Positions 10,970-21,219 of a stretch of DNA of 64,000 bases are shown piece by piece. A program made the position numbers and the translations under genes. The notes under the pieces were generated by a model. That model was not told the DNA's origin and made no database searches. It saw nothing but the letters and a program-made list of their open reading frames with translations. Source of the DNA: Heterobilharzia americana (lineage: Eukaryota > Platyhelminthes > Trematoda > Strigeidida > Schistosomatidae); the NCBI GenBank assembly GCA_944470555.2, contig OX104134.1, forward strand, positions 98,512,701 through 98,576,700, given 5' to 3'. Each line of letters begins with the position of its first letter. Positions within the stretch are counted from its first letter, which is position 1.

Positions 10970-11625
10970 TATTGATTGCAGTTATCTGTAGAATTCCACC
11001 TTCTTCTCTTGATCTGCATTATTTGTAGGTATGTAGCGTAGCACTGAATGATTGTGACTTTTCTTGCTGTCGTGATCCTGATCTTGCAGCAGGAGATTGG
11101 TTCCCATTGTATGACAGACAGCCTTCGATGCTGTTGGGGACATGATGATAGCCACTCCAAAACTCAGTGTGCTCGTGGTTGTCGTCTGGGTGACAATATC
11201 GGAGTGGATTATTGTCTCTCCAGTTGACAGTTTGGAGAGTCCATTTCCATTACATCTGCTTTCGCAGATTCCAAGCACTTCCATGCCATTTCTTCTCATG
11301 TCTTTTTCAATCTACACACCATTGCCATCTAGGTTCATACATTCCATGTCCCCATGTTTACTTTCGCTTTCATTGAGAGAGGCGAAGACATATCTGCCCA
11401 CTGGCTTCCCGAAGGCTTTCACCAACTGACGTCATTTCGCCTCTCCAATTCCAGCCAGAAATAAGGTTGTTTTCATTTTTTTATATTTTCTTTGGGCTTT
11501 GAATTTTCTGTAGCGGTTGGATTAGTTTTCCTGGGTAGTTTTGCTATCCCTACCCCCAACCTCCCCTCTTTATCCAGGCTTAAGACCTGCTAGTAACTAG
11601 TGAACTAGTTACCTAGGTGGGGTTC
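10970..11625 (-). mobile_element. 5'-end fragment of RTE-clade LINE
   Basis: Matches the first ~650 bp of the RTE element at 12.03-15.26 kb in the same orientation. It starts with the shared 5' end (ACTAGTTCACTAGTTACTAG near 11615) and runs through the endonuclease start: LGICESRCNGNGLSKLST, and WEPIS on 11140-11100. It ends abruptly after QEKKVEFYR at about 10975. The endonuclease frame is interrupted by frameshifts, and the WN of the ESRWNG motif reads CN. LINE insertions normally lose the 5' end and keep the 3' end, so a 5'-only piece implies a later deletion or rearrangement. Confidence 0.8.
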
Positions 11626-11689
11626 TAGATGGAGATTAGTTTGTTTCTACTTCAATTTAACGCTGCACAAAATATTGCTTTATTGACAA

Positions 11690-11800
11690 CTGTATCTTCT
11701 GATTGCCACAGTGAGTCGAATCGTCCGACCTCTCCTGTCCGATAGTCTACTTTGTGGATGCCTCGATATTACTTGATTATTCATTATGTTATAGTTAACA
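11690..11800 (-). repeat. Sm-alpha-type SINE tail fragment
   Basis: Same order of blocks as the tail of the unit at 7.4 kb (GTCGAATCGTCCGACC, then GATGCCTCGATATTACTTG). Head and ribozyme are absent. Confidence 0.55.
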
Positions 11801-12028
11801 TACAATATTCTTTCTATTTCATTGTATCATTCGATCCTCTGGTGTTATGCTGTTGGGAAAATGAGGATACTGTGGGAGAAACGAATCCAGTGATGTATAT
11901 AAATTAAGAGGGAAATTTTTAATGACGATCTGATTAATACCGTCAACAAAGAATTATTTATCACTTCACTTTTTCGTTATTAGTTGTTTCTAATTTATTT
12001 TTGCATACAAACAAATGAAACCACATAG

Positions 12029-12048
12029 TATTATTATTATTATTATTA
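12029..12048 (-). repeat. (TAA)n 3' tail of the RTE element
   Basis: Trinucleotide tail directly after the stop region of the LINE frame. The same tail ends the copies at 38.95 and 57.69 kb, which fixes the 3' end of the family. Confidence 0.85.
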
Positions 12049-12234
12049 GTCCCTTGGGTTCCTAGTGGAACATAGGGCTTCAGTAGCACGCCTCCAGTGA
12101 CCTCTGTTCTCTGAGATCTTTTGAACCTGGTTCCACGACAGCCCAGAAGCTCTCATTTCCTCCTCGCACGACCTCCTCCATGTCACCCTCGGACGTCCAA
12201 CTCGTCGCTTCCCATGGGGATTCCACTCGAGCAA
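12046..12234 (-). pseudogene. RTE protein C-terminal tail, out of frame with the RT
   Basis: 62 codons: EWNPHGKRRVGRPRVTWRR, then WNQVQKISENRGHWRRATEA and CSTRNP before the stop. RTE-clade proteins normally end with this 'WNPxGKRxxGRPxxTWRR ... W..L...LCSTR' segment, a basic region after the RT. It overlaps the end of the RT frame (12183) by 52 bp and is shifted relative to it. The junction GGCCAGTTGCTCGAGTGG is identical in the copy at 57.48 kb, so the shift was probably inherited from a common source and is not private to this copy. Confidence 0.75.
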
Positions 12235-13796
12235 CTGGCCTGACGCGTGATGTCCTCAGTCGGCCTTCTCAGTGTATGCCCAATCCATCTCCACTTCTTC
12301 CTGCATATTTGTTGCGTGATAGGTTCTTGGTTGGTTCGTTCCCAGAGTTCCTTGTTGCTTATTTTTTCTGGCCATCTGATCTTCAGCAGCGAGCGTAAGC
12401 AGTTGTTGATGAATGTCTGTAGTTTATTGGAAATGCCTTTCGTGACGCGCCAAGTCTCTGAGCCATACAAGAGCACTGACTTGACGTTGGTGTTGAAAAT
12501 CCGTATCTTGTTCCGCATGCTGAGTGCAGAAGATCTCCACACTGGTTTCAGGCTAATGAATGCCTGTCTTGCTTTTCCGATTCTGACTTTGACGTCCTCG
12601 TCCGTCCCGCCTGTAGTTGAAACAGTGCTTCCTAGATAAGTGAAGGAGGTTACTTCCTTCAAGTTTCTACCGTTGACGGTGATTGGAGTTTGTTGTTGTT
12701 GTTGTTGATGGTGGTGGTGCGGTATCTTCATCACTTCTGTCTTCTCTATATTCACCTGAAGTCCCGTCTTAGCTGCCTCTTCTGTCAACTTGTTAGTTTT
12801 TGCCTGCAGATCTTCAAGTTTATGTGACATTAGGCATAAGTCATCGGCGAAATCCAAGTCTTCTAGGTTCTTTTCCGTCGTCCAGTGTATCCCCCTCTTC
12901 TCGCTGCCTACTGTTTGCTGCATGATCCAGTCCACCACAATCAAGAATATCATGGGGGATAGTAGGCAACCTTGTTTCACTCCTGTCTTCACTTCAAAGG
13001 CATCACTGAGCTTCCCATTGTGGATTACTTGGCATGTGGCATCTTCATATAGTTGTTGAATGAGGCGGATAAAGGTTTGCGGTACTCCGTAGTATTGAAG
13101 CAGTTTCCAAATTACTTCTCGGTCGACGCTGTCAAAGGCCTTCTCAAAGTCGATGAAGTTGAGGTAGAGAGCTGATTGCCATTCTACGCTCTGTTCTATG
13201 ATGATACGAAGCGTTGCAATTTGGTCAGCACATGATTTGTACTTCCTGAAGCCTGCCTGTTCCGGTCGCAGTTTTGAATCCAGTGCGTCTTTAAGCCTCT
13301 CCAGGATGATGCGGCTTAATATTTTACTTGGGGTGGATAGGAGAGTGATTCCTCGCCAGTTCTTGCAAGCACTGAGGTCTCCCTTCTTCGGCAGTTTGAC
13401 AAGGTAACCCTTCTTCCAATCGTCAGGTACCTTCTCTTCCCTCCACACCTTCTGCAATAGTGGTGGTGTGAGCATGTCCGCTGTTGTCTCTGCATCTGTT
13501 CTCAGTGCTTCTGGCGGTATTCCATCTGGTCCTGCTGCTTTCCCGCATTTCAGTAGCTTTATGGCGTTCAGGACTTCCATTTTCGTTGGGGGATTTATGT
13601 TCACTTGTAATTCAGCGGCTGCAGGTGGTATTTCTGGACGAAGTGCAGGTGGTGGTCGATTCAAGAGCTTCTTGAAGTGGTCGGCCCATCGTTTCCTCTG
13701 TTTCTCTTCTTTTGTAATTAAATTTCCTTCTTCATCTTTTATTGGTTTCATCTGTGTTGGTCTCTTCCCTGATAGCAACCTGGTTATTTGATACAA
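12183..13796 (-). CDS. reverse transcriptase domain of RTE-clade LINE
   Basis: 537-codon open frame. RT motifs in order: a thumb-proximal GKAAGPDGIPPEAL at residues 85-97; WRGITLLSTPSKIL at 147-160; motif A FIDFEKAFDSVD at 214-225; motif B GVKQGCLLSP at 272-281; motif C FADD at 316-319 (catalytic aspartates); then SFTYLGSTVSTTGG near 380-395. The protein would copy the element's RNA into the genome by target-primed reverse transcription. The first Met is only where the frame opens after a shift: in a whole protein this segment follows directly on the endonuclease frame ending at 13802. A run of six His-Gln codons, a CAN repeat, lies near residue 360. The frame has no internal stop, so this copy is young or was recently constrained. 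Confidence 0.88.
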   Translation of the reverse strand: MYQITRLLSGKRPTQMKPIKDEEGNLITKEEKQRKRWADHFKKLLNRPPPALRPEIPPAAAELQVNINPPTKMEVLNAIKLLKCGKAAGPDGIPPEALRTDAETTADMLTPPLLQKVWREEKVPDDWKKGYLVKLPKKGDLSACKNWRGITLLSTPSKILSRIILERLKDALDSKLRPEQAGFRKYKSCADQIATLRIIIEQSVEWQSALYLNFIDFEKAFDSVDREVIWKLLQYYGVPQTFIRLIQQLYEDATCQVIHNGKLSDAFEVKTGVKQGCLLSPMIFLIVVDWIMQQTVGSEKRGIHWTTEKNLEDLDFADDLCLMSHKLEDLQAKTNKLTEEAAKTGLQVNIEKTEVMKIPHHHHQQQQQQTPITVNGRNLKEVTSFTYLGSTVSTTGGTDEDVKVRIGKARQAFISLKPVWRSSALSMRNKIRIFNTNVKSVLLYGSETWRVTKGISNKLQTFINNCLRSLLKIRWPEKISNKELWERTNQEPITQQICRKKWRWIGHTLRRPTEDITRQASCSSGIPMGSDELDVRG

Positions 13797-13801
13797 TGTC
13801 G

Positions 13802-14761
13802 TCAGGTCTCTTCTCTCCTACCTGCAGCCTGTTCTGCTTCACTTGCCAGTGTGTCGTAGAAGTGTCGTTTGTCTTTGCGTGCACTCTTCTTCACTTCTTT
13901 ATCCAGTGTTTTATACATTGTGCTCAGTTCCTCTTGTCGTTGAGCATCCTTGCACTGGTTTATCTTCTGCTTCACCATCCTCCTCTCCTCTATCAGCTTC
14001 CAGGTATCCGTCGAGATCCATTCCTTGTCTTCTTTCTTCTTCCTTCCTAATACTGTTGTGCAGGTTTCTTTCCACATAGCTTTCAAAGACTTCCAGTGTT
14101 CTTCTACACAGGTTTCTTCAGGGATGTCCCTCGACGTCTCCCATTTTGTCTTGATGGCTGCCTTGAAGATCTCCTTTGTAGTTTCATCCTTCAGTTTCCG
14201 AGTGTTGTACTTGAATTGAGGTCTATCACCAGCTTCCTTGAAGGCTTTTAACTTGATTTCGAAGGTTCCTTGCACTAGATAGTGGTCTGAACCTACATCT
14301 GCTCCTCTTCTTGACCTTGTGTTAAGTAGACTGCGTCTCCATTTTCTTGAGATTGAGATAAAGTCGATTTGGTTTTTAGTGTGTCCATCTGGTGAAATCC
14401 ATGTCGCTTTGTGGATATCCTTGTGCCTGAACACACTGCCTCCAATCACCAAATCGTTGAATGCACAGAATTCTGCAAACAATTCTCCATTCTCATTCAT
14501 TTCACCTAGCGCCTCTCGACCCATGGTTAGTTCTCTTCCCGTGTTGTCCCCTCCCAGTTTGGCATTCATGTCGCCCATTAGAATTTTGATATCGCCAACT
14601 GACGTCTTGTCCAGTGTTGATTGAAGTTGTCTGTAGAATTCCTCCTTTTTCTCTTGCTCTGCATTATTTGTAGGTGCATAACATTGTATGATTGTGACCT
14701 TTCTTCCTTTTGAGTTGAATCTCGCTGTCATGATCTGATCCTGGAGGAGATTGGTTCCCAC
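13802..14761 (-). CDS. endonuclease C-terminal part and linker of RTE-clade LINE
   Basis: 319-codon open frame. It continues the apurinic-like endonuclease with CYAPTNNAEQ at 27-36, GDMNAKLGGDNTG at 63-75, IDFISISRKWRRS at 132-144 and GSDHYLVQG at 157-165. The Asp-Asn of GDMN and the Asp-His of SDH are catalytic in this enzyme family. A Lys/Arg-rich linker follows to the stop. It overlaps the N-terminal endonuclease frame by 34 bp because of a 5-bp duplication (TGATC) near 14735; the copy at 36.5 kb lacks the duplication and reads WEPISSRIMTARFN through. The stop at 13802 results from another shift just before LYQITRLL. Confidence 0.85.
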   Translation of the reverse strand: MGTNLLQDQIMTARFNSKGRKVTIIQCYAPTNNAEQEKKEEFYRQLQSTLDKTSVGDIKILMGDMNAKLGGDNTGRELTMGREALGEMNENGELFAEFCAFNDLVIGGSVFRHKDIHKATWISPDGHTKNQIDFISISRKWRRSLLNTRSRRGADVGSDHYLVQGTFEIKLKAFKEAGDRPQFKYNTRKLKDETTKEIFKAAIKTKWETSRDIPEETCVEEHWKSLKAMWKETCTTVLGRKKKEDKEWISTDTWKLIEERRMVKQKINQCKDAQRQEELSTMYKTLDKEVKKSARKDKRHFYDTLASEAEQAAGRREET

Positions 14762-15201
14762 TGCATGAGAGCCTTCGATGCTCTTGAGGACATCATGATA
14801 GCCACTCCCTCAGTGTGCTCGTGGTTGGCGTCTGGGTGACCGGAGTAGATTATTGATTCTCCCGTTGACAGTTTGGAGAGTCCACTCCCATTCCATCTGC
14901 TTTCGCAAATCCCAAGCACTTCGATGTTATACCTTCTCATCTCCTTTGCAATCTGGGCTGCCTTACTGGGTTCAAACATCGTGCGGACATTCCATGTCCC
15001 CACGTTTACTTTCGCTTTCATCGAGAGAAGACACATCGGCCAATTGGCTTCCCGAAGGCTTTCACCAACTGGCGTCATTTCGCCTCTCCGATTCCAGCGG
15101 GGAATAAGTTTGTTTTCATTTTTTATATTTTGTTTGTGCTTTGAAGTTTCTTTAGCGGTTAGATTTGTTTTACGGGGTAGGGTTGCTAGCCCTATGCCCA
15201 A
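14728..15201 (-). CDS. endonuclease N-terminal part of RTE-clade LINE
   Basis: 157-codon frame. NVGTWNVRTM at 66-75 is the first endonuclease motif (catalytic Asn), and LGICESRWNG at 96-105 holds the metal-binding Glu. VAIMMSSRASKAL precedes the shift. The Met at 15201 is the first in frame. The residues before about 60 (Lys/Asn-rich) have no known domain and may belong to the untranslated leader. A TGATC duplication at its end throws the frame off, so the endonuclease is split over two frames. Confidence 0.8.
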   Translation of the reverse strand: MGIGLATLPRKTNLTAKETSKHKQNIKNENKLIPRWNRRGEMTPVGESLREANWPMCLLSMKAKVNVGTWNVRTMFEPSKAAQIAKEMRRYNIEVLGICESRWNGSGLSKLSTGESIIYSGHPDANHEHTEGVAIMMSSRASKALMQWEPISSRIRS

Positions 15202-15339
15202 CCTTCCCTCTTTACCCGGGCTTAGGACCGGCTAGTAACTAGTAAACTAGTTAACCAGGCGCCTAAAAGCATCATCCCAATATATATAATTAACTTGGCA
15301 TTTCGAGATATAGTTTCTGTCTCCAAGCCGCACCAGTAA

Positions 15340-15440
15340 CACCATCACTCAATTGTATCCAGTTAAATCCGATTGATGACTCTTAAGTAGAAGGAAATCT
15401 GAGTCTAGGAATCCACTGCCAGCCACCACTAAGCGAATAT
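15340..15440 (+). repeat. Sm-alpha-type ribozyme segment, decayed
   Basis: TTGATGA at about 15373 (C3 changed to T), a decayed stem II, GGAAA, then GAGTC, and the family's usual 3' neighbour GGAATCCACTGCCAGCCACC. It lies just outside the 5' end of the RTE element. Confidence 0.55.
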
Positions 15441-17740
15441 TGAAACAAAACTTATTGAACATAGTAGGAAGGATGATGTTAAATTAGAACTATCCAAGGT
15501 CAGGTGACATAGTCTCAGCACAAATTGACACATTTCGCAAATATTGTCCCTTCAACTCTCTCAGAAATATCATTGAAGTTGATTGGTCCCAAACAATAAT
15601 CCATTGTAAGTAGAAATTAAGTATGCCATGAAATGTAAATTTAAGACTAAGCAGAATTGCAGATACCAGTACTTAATCATCCTGAAAAATCCACCGATTA
15701 GGTAAGACATTAGGAATTCGGTTGTGAATATGGGATTGCAATGAAGATCGAAAAGTTGGAATCTCATTCACAATGTAATAAAAAAGAAAAGACGTAGTAA
15801 TATTTGGTGCTATAGAAGTCGATGGTTATTCAACGTTTATTTTTGAATGCATGGGTCAAGTTTTAGCCGCCTTGAAATTGAAATGACCTGCTAATCAGAG
15901 ATAAAGAAAACTAGGTTGTCTGTTGAATTTTATGGAAGCTACATTTTAGTATCTGTCTCGTATGATGCATTTATCAAATGGTGTGCAGCCAACATGTTGG
16001 ATAAGGTTAAAGAATACCAGACAGAGTAAAAAAACGAGTTGTTAGTCTTGAATAAACTATCGAATTTCAAGGATATCAGGAAGGGAATAGGATGGTACAA
16101 AATGTTAAACAGAATAATTTTCAGAAATGTCTTGTCAAAGTAGTCTTGCAGTTTTTTTACTGGAGTCTCTGTAGAAAATGTGAAGCACAACATATAACGT
16201 GCAGGCTTCCTTCTGTGCCAGACAGTAACCTGGAATCCTCAGTCATAGACATCTCTGTGTGTGGATGGGTGATCATGTAACCCCTACAGTAACAAAGTTT
16301 TTGCCTACCTATATTAACCCATGACATATGCAATACTCAAAAACAATAATGGGGCGAAATTATGAATCAAAACAGGTGTATGCCTTTGATAATAATCAGT
16401 CTATTATCAAACTAGCACGCAATATGACTTACTGTTCAAGATAGTCTACGCGTCCAGAAACTGTAACCACCAATGTTTAACTTCACCATATGTTGTTGCT
16501 AACTGGTCTTTAGAAAGGCAATTTTTAAAATTTGTTCAGATTATACTTCTGAAAGTATAGTTGATTCGGTTGAAAAATACAAATTAGCACATACAATTTG
16601 AGTTGGTATTCGTTTACTTTCTCTTCCTATTTTATTAAACTCCGTACATTAAATAATCAGATCAGCTATACGCCCATACATTTGATAACAATTAAAGTAC
16701 ATGCCTGTGCGAAATCAACATCCTTAAACTAAGGAGTTCTGCTTGATAAACAAAAAGAATGTCATCTTTAATATCAGGTATGTAGCTTCGTAACTAATAA
16801 TAATAACAGTAGCTTTATATCAAACATTATGAGTGATACAGCATGGAATTCTCAGGGTGTCACAATTCAGTAAATTCAACTTCAAAACAATTTTTTCACG
16901 GAATTTATCATCGCATCTAAATGATGTTTATAATATACTGGATTAGCGTCCGGTGCTTAGTAGTGGTGGTTCATTCAGCCAGTAAAAGAATGTACTATTC
17001 GAGATAGGTATCCGATGAAAAGAAATATGATGTATTTTCTTGAGTTCGAAAGTTCATTTCCGTCTAATATAACATTTTTCTTTCTTTTTGTTATTACTTT
17101 AAAAAACGACTAGTGAATTTGATGTAATATATTTAGGGCAGTCGTGCAGTCAGCTTCAAAAGACTATAGACAACAGAGTGGAATGGCGACATGCTGGTGA
17201 ATCACTATTTTCCACCAGGAACCCAAAAACAAAATATAGTGAATATTTTCATTTATTGGCCAAATCTTAAAGAAGTTCAAACTAAGATACATATATACAC
17301 CTGAAAAATAATTTTTCTTCTCTATTGAAAACAGTAGAAATTATTATGATATATCACCATCATGAGTAACAATAAACGAAAATAACAACATGCAATACAC
17401 TGTGGATAAAAAATAGGATTTCAACAGACCCCTAGAGATTTATCAAGTATATAATGAATATTATTATCTAGTCACTTAATGAACTTCCAGTTTATATGGT
17501 TATCTGGATAATAGAATTAGGTGACCTGCAGAAAATTCAGTAACTGAACTCTGAATTCTCGCCAAGTAAAACGTTTTTACTATGAAATTACAAAAGCTGG
17601 AATGAGCATCCATTAATAAAACGTCTGTATTGCGACTCCTTGTGTATTTATGGCTCAACCTTGTTTTATTAATTCCCAATTAGGTTCCAGTATAAAAAAT
17701 TCAGCGATTATAAGTGCTATTTTACTTTTTAAATTGGCAG
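15441..17740. other. no gene recognised
   Basis: AT-rich DNA with short chance frames on both strands. No repeat or exon-like block recognised. Confidence 0.4.
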
Positions 17741-17781
17741 CACATTTGTTAACGGCAAAGGTGGATTTATAGATGATTCGA
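17741..17781 (+). other. candidate small exon (41 bp)
   Basis: A pyrimidine-rich acceptor (TTTTACTTTTTAAATTGGCAG) precedes it and a strong donor (A|GTGAGT) follows. Between them one frame is open and reads TFVNGKGGFIDDS. One spare base on each side leaves it phase-compatible with the block at 19295 (A + TG makes ATG). This is a by-eye splice call with no transcript behind it and could be chance. Confidence 0.22.
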
Positions 17782-18379
17782 GTGAGTTTCATGTCTTATA
17801 CTGTTCACTGCTTGTGTGATAAACATTATGAAAATTTCCAGATCTCTTGTGATTTGAAGGCGATAAAGAAGTAAACCGTCCTATTGTGAACATCTTTTCT
17901 CTTAATTCCCTTAACAAGTGTAGGTCAAACTCAAATATCTTATCTCTGCAGAGATTTGTTTTATTAATTGTAAGCTATAATGTAGTTAACTAAAAATAAC
18001 GCGTTCAGTAGCTATTTGCTTTCAAAAAGTTCTTCAACAGACCTGGTTTCGTTTCTTAAGGAATAAAAGAAGTATTTTGCGACTCAACCGGTTCCCTCTA
18101 CAGAATTCCCCTATAATGGTTGATTACTCAAGCTGCGCGCTTTGATAAACTCGATAGCAGGTGAATGAGCTCTGAATTCCAACTTAGATGCATTACATTT
18201 TATATGCAGGACTTACGAAGTTATCTTCTTCACTTCAGTCCATGGATTTCTAAGACAATCAATTTCATTCCTTGTTATTATATTCGCGAGGGTTTACCGG
18301 TCAGGTTGCCATTGTGTTAGACTTTTTATTTTAAATATTGCTGGGCCAATTAAGTGGTTAATCATACATATGGTCCCTT
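17782..18379. other. no gene recognised
   Basis: AT-rich spacer with stops in all frames. Confidence 0.4.
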
Positions 18380-18432
18380 GAACGCCACTGATGAGGCCGT
18401 TATTACAGTAGCGAAACAGTCGTCCAGTGGTT
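18380..18432 (+). ncRNA. hammerhead-like core, second-family type
   Basis: CTGATGA at 18388-18394, GAAAC at 18413-18417, then CAGTCGTCCAGTGG. The core bases CTGATGA, GAAA and GTC are all present. CCACTG upstream can pair with CAGTGG downstream, but that pairing competes with the core, and stem II pairs badly. A tRNA-like head cannot be recognised in front. Probably a decayed or alternative subfamily member. Confidence 0.35.
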
Positions 18433-19294
18433 ATGATAACTTTACATGGATGATGAACATTGTGTATTCGCTTAAGAGGCTTTCAGTTATTCATATCAAA
18501 CAGTAGTATATACCATGTGCATTAAAAAACAACTGAGTCAAATAAGATTGTAAGTAATATTATATTTTATGAATATTTTTCAAATAGGCTAAGAAATATG
18601 AAGGGTTGGGACAAAAGTGACAGTGACATTCACTGTCCTTTTCATACTATAACAACATAATCTGGACTCACAACCTTATTTTCTAGATAGAATTTATTGG
18701 TGATTTCGTAGGAAACTCACTAAGTGATTAGTTAAAACATTTTTTCGTTCATATCTATTTGTATAGTTGACATTCACTGTGAATACAGAATTACCTACAG
18801 CAATTATTAGCGAAGATATAGACTGAAATCGATATTCGCCAGCTGACGTAACATTTCATTTTTGTATACAACATAATTGTACGATAAATGATGTCGTTTT
18901 GATAATATCTAAAATTTGTTTTAAGTTTATGTAAGATTCCTCTATCTCTCGAGTCATCTAGAAAAATATAAAATAATAATTTGAATATGCAGAAAGGTTA
19001 CGTATTTAAATGTAAGTTAAAGTTTAGCAAACAGCGCAAAATAACCTAGCCTCTATTGTAACCAAATCTTACAAAGATGAAACGATAGAACCGTAAAAGC
19101 ATTTTTTTATCGTTCGCCTTGAATCTGGGACTGTTTTGTATGAATTTTCTGTGAGAATAACTAGTATTTACGTCCTAGTGAAAGAGAGTGTTTGAGAAGT
19201 ACATAAATATCACCAGAACAGAATATCAGTCGTGGGAAATAGCATTTTCTTCAAAATCATCTAATCAATGGTTTTTACTTCTTGTTTTCTGCAG

Positions 19295-19383
19295 TGGATC
19301 TTAATACAGAACATATTTTGAATCCTGTTTATAACTCGTTTGCTGGATGCATATGTATTTGTCACAATTTGGCTATTTGTGAC
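19295..19383 (+). other. candidate exon (89 bp)
   Basis: Strong acceptor (TTACTTCTTGTTTTCTGCAG) and a possible donor (GAC|GTATAT). The open frame reads DLNTEHILNPVYNSF, then AGCICICHNLAICD. Its phase fits the 41-bp candidate at 17741. No homology recognised; chance is a real alternative. Confidence 0.2.
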
Positions 19384-19860
19384 GTATATTTATAGATAGT
19401 GACAATTCACTTGAAGCAGATAGATTGAATAGCAGGTCAGAAACGGAAGAGTAGCTGGCAGGTGAATAGCATCACAGGCAGTGGGGAAAACAAGCAGTAT
19501 ATCAGGAACCCAATTAAATAAGGTAAAAAGAAGATTCTATGGAAACAGCTTTTGAAACCATGAAAACATTTAGTCATTTCGAAAATCATGCATCTTCCAA
19601 AGAAGCCCAGATAATACGTACCAAGTTGTGTCACTTTTATCTTCAAAAAGAATCAATTCTGAAAGATGACAAAAAGCAGTTTTCTGGTGTACAGATTTTT
19701 CAAAGAACAGGCATGATCCCACTATACGCAATAAACCTTGATCTCTTTGCAGCATAAATTACTTATATCTTAGCTACCTTGTCGATATAATGCATTCTAG
19801 TTATTAAATAGAGACCTGAAATTCGTTCAATTCTGAAACAATACAATTTAAAGCAGAAGT

Positions 19861-20124
19861 TTGGCAAGTAGTAGTGTGAGTAGTAGTAGAAGTAGTAGTA
19901 GGAGCATGATTAGTAGCAGTAACAGTGTGAGTAGTAGTAGTGGTAGTAGTGGCAGTAGTAGTAATAGTAGTAGTGATGTGAGCAGTAGTAGTATTAGTGA
20001 GAGTAATAGTATGAATAGAAATAGTGTGAGTAGCAGTAACAGTCGTATTAGTAGTGTGAGTAGTGGTAGGAGTAGTAGTAGTATTGCTAGTAGCAGTAGT
20101 AGTGTGAGTAGTAGTAGTAAGTAA
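19861..20124 (+). repeat. interrupted AGT trinucleotide repeat
   Basis: About 260 bp of AGT units broken by AGC, GTG and AAT variants, with a loose higher-order GTGAGTAGTAGTAG pattern. In one frame it would encode almost only serine, but there is no ATG, promoter or splice context, so I treat it as a microsatellite and not a gene. Confidence 0.85.
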
Positions 20125-21172
20125 ATGAAAATCCTGTCAGCTTATTTGAAACCTGGCATGATATCATCACATAAATTTTGTCTCTGCATAATAAATTAAT
20201 TGTTGCAGACAGAGATGACTAGGTCATGAATAGGAATACACTAGGATGTCTTGCGTTGAGACGGCTTAATTTTCAGTTGTAACAACACCAGTAAAGCTGT
20301 TTCTACAGGTTTAAATCGCATTAATAAAAGACTGTTCACTAATGAAAATGATGAGAATTGATTGAAAGCGGAGTAATTCAGAAGGATGTTTGAACTATCG
20401 AACCATCAACTTAAGTAGCCTTTATATCCACCATCAAACGATTGCAGATTTATGTTTCAGTCCCTGTTTTTCAAGCGGAATATTATGAATACTAATCAAA
20501 AATAACAAGCCGTTCAGGCAACCAATACACTAAGATAATCTACAAAGACATCTGATTTCACATAAATAAATGCCAATCATCTCTTGCATCAAACCAAAAG
20601 GAATGAATCAAAAGGTTGGCTGACACAAGTCAAAATGCATTTCATTTCTAAAATGGAAGACCAAATGAATAAACTTAGCATCGGTAAGTAAGCTAAATAA
20701 GAAGTTTCATTGTCAGCGTCACTAAATAAATGAATGATGAAGAAAGGTCAAAAAATTGTCATATTAGGCTGTAGAAGGTAGATGCAACAACAATGAAAAT
20801 TTTGTTTCCAAATATATTACATTTAATAATGCTGTACAGAAGTGTCTAGAAGTAATTACCCATTTCTTCGTACAATATCTTCCGAAGAACTTCAACCATG
20901 TCAAGTATACATAGGTGAATTATTGACATAGTGGAACCTTAGATCTGAGTTCTGTGTTCAAAAGGTATTGTGTGCACTTATTTGACCTATCGTAACCAGT
21001 AAAGTGATTTTCTATTGTTCAGACCAACTTTTCATTCTTTGCCTGAATAATTGCATGCTCCCATTGAATAAGAATACATTGTTATTTGAAACATGCAACG
21101 ATTGTGAATTTAATTGTGATTGAATTGATAAATTTCAGTAGTACTCGTCAGATGGATACTTTGTATGCTTGG

Positions 21173-21219
<47 letters not shown>

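Larger units (their letters stand above)
12029..15257 (-). mobile_element. nearly full-length RTE-clade non-LTR retrotransposon (SR2/SjR2-like)
   Basis: One LINE on the - strand, about 3.2 kb. The 5' end near 15257 has an ACTAGT-rich start shared with two other copies in the window. A single long reading frame codes for an apurinic-like endonuclease followed by a reverse transcriptase. The 3' end is a (TAA)n tail (12048-12029), typical of RTE elements. The frame is broken in three places: a 5-bp duplication TGATC near 14735, a shift near 13800, and a shift near 12230. All catalytic motifs survive. It is by far the best preserved copy of this element here. I find no clear target-site duplication. 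The family name rests on the endonuclease-RT layout, the simple-repeat tail and the schistosome context; no alignment was made. Confidence 0.9.

Noticed and set aside
12183..15235. Several + strand open frames opposite the RTE element
   Set aside because: They are antisense shadows of the endonuclease-RT frame, rich in Ser/Leu/Phe and without motifs.
12029..15257. Target-site duplication of the main RTE copy
   Set aside because: Flanks at 15258+ and below 12029 share no convincing direct repeat by eye.
19861..20124. Serine-rich protein gene
   Set aside because: No ATG, no splice or promoter context, and the sequence is an interrupted AGT microsatellite.
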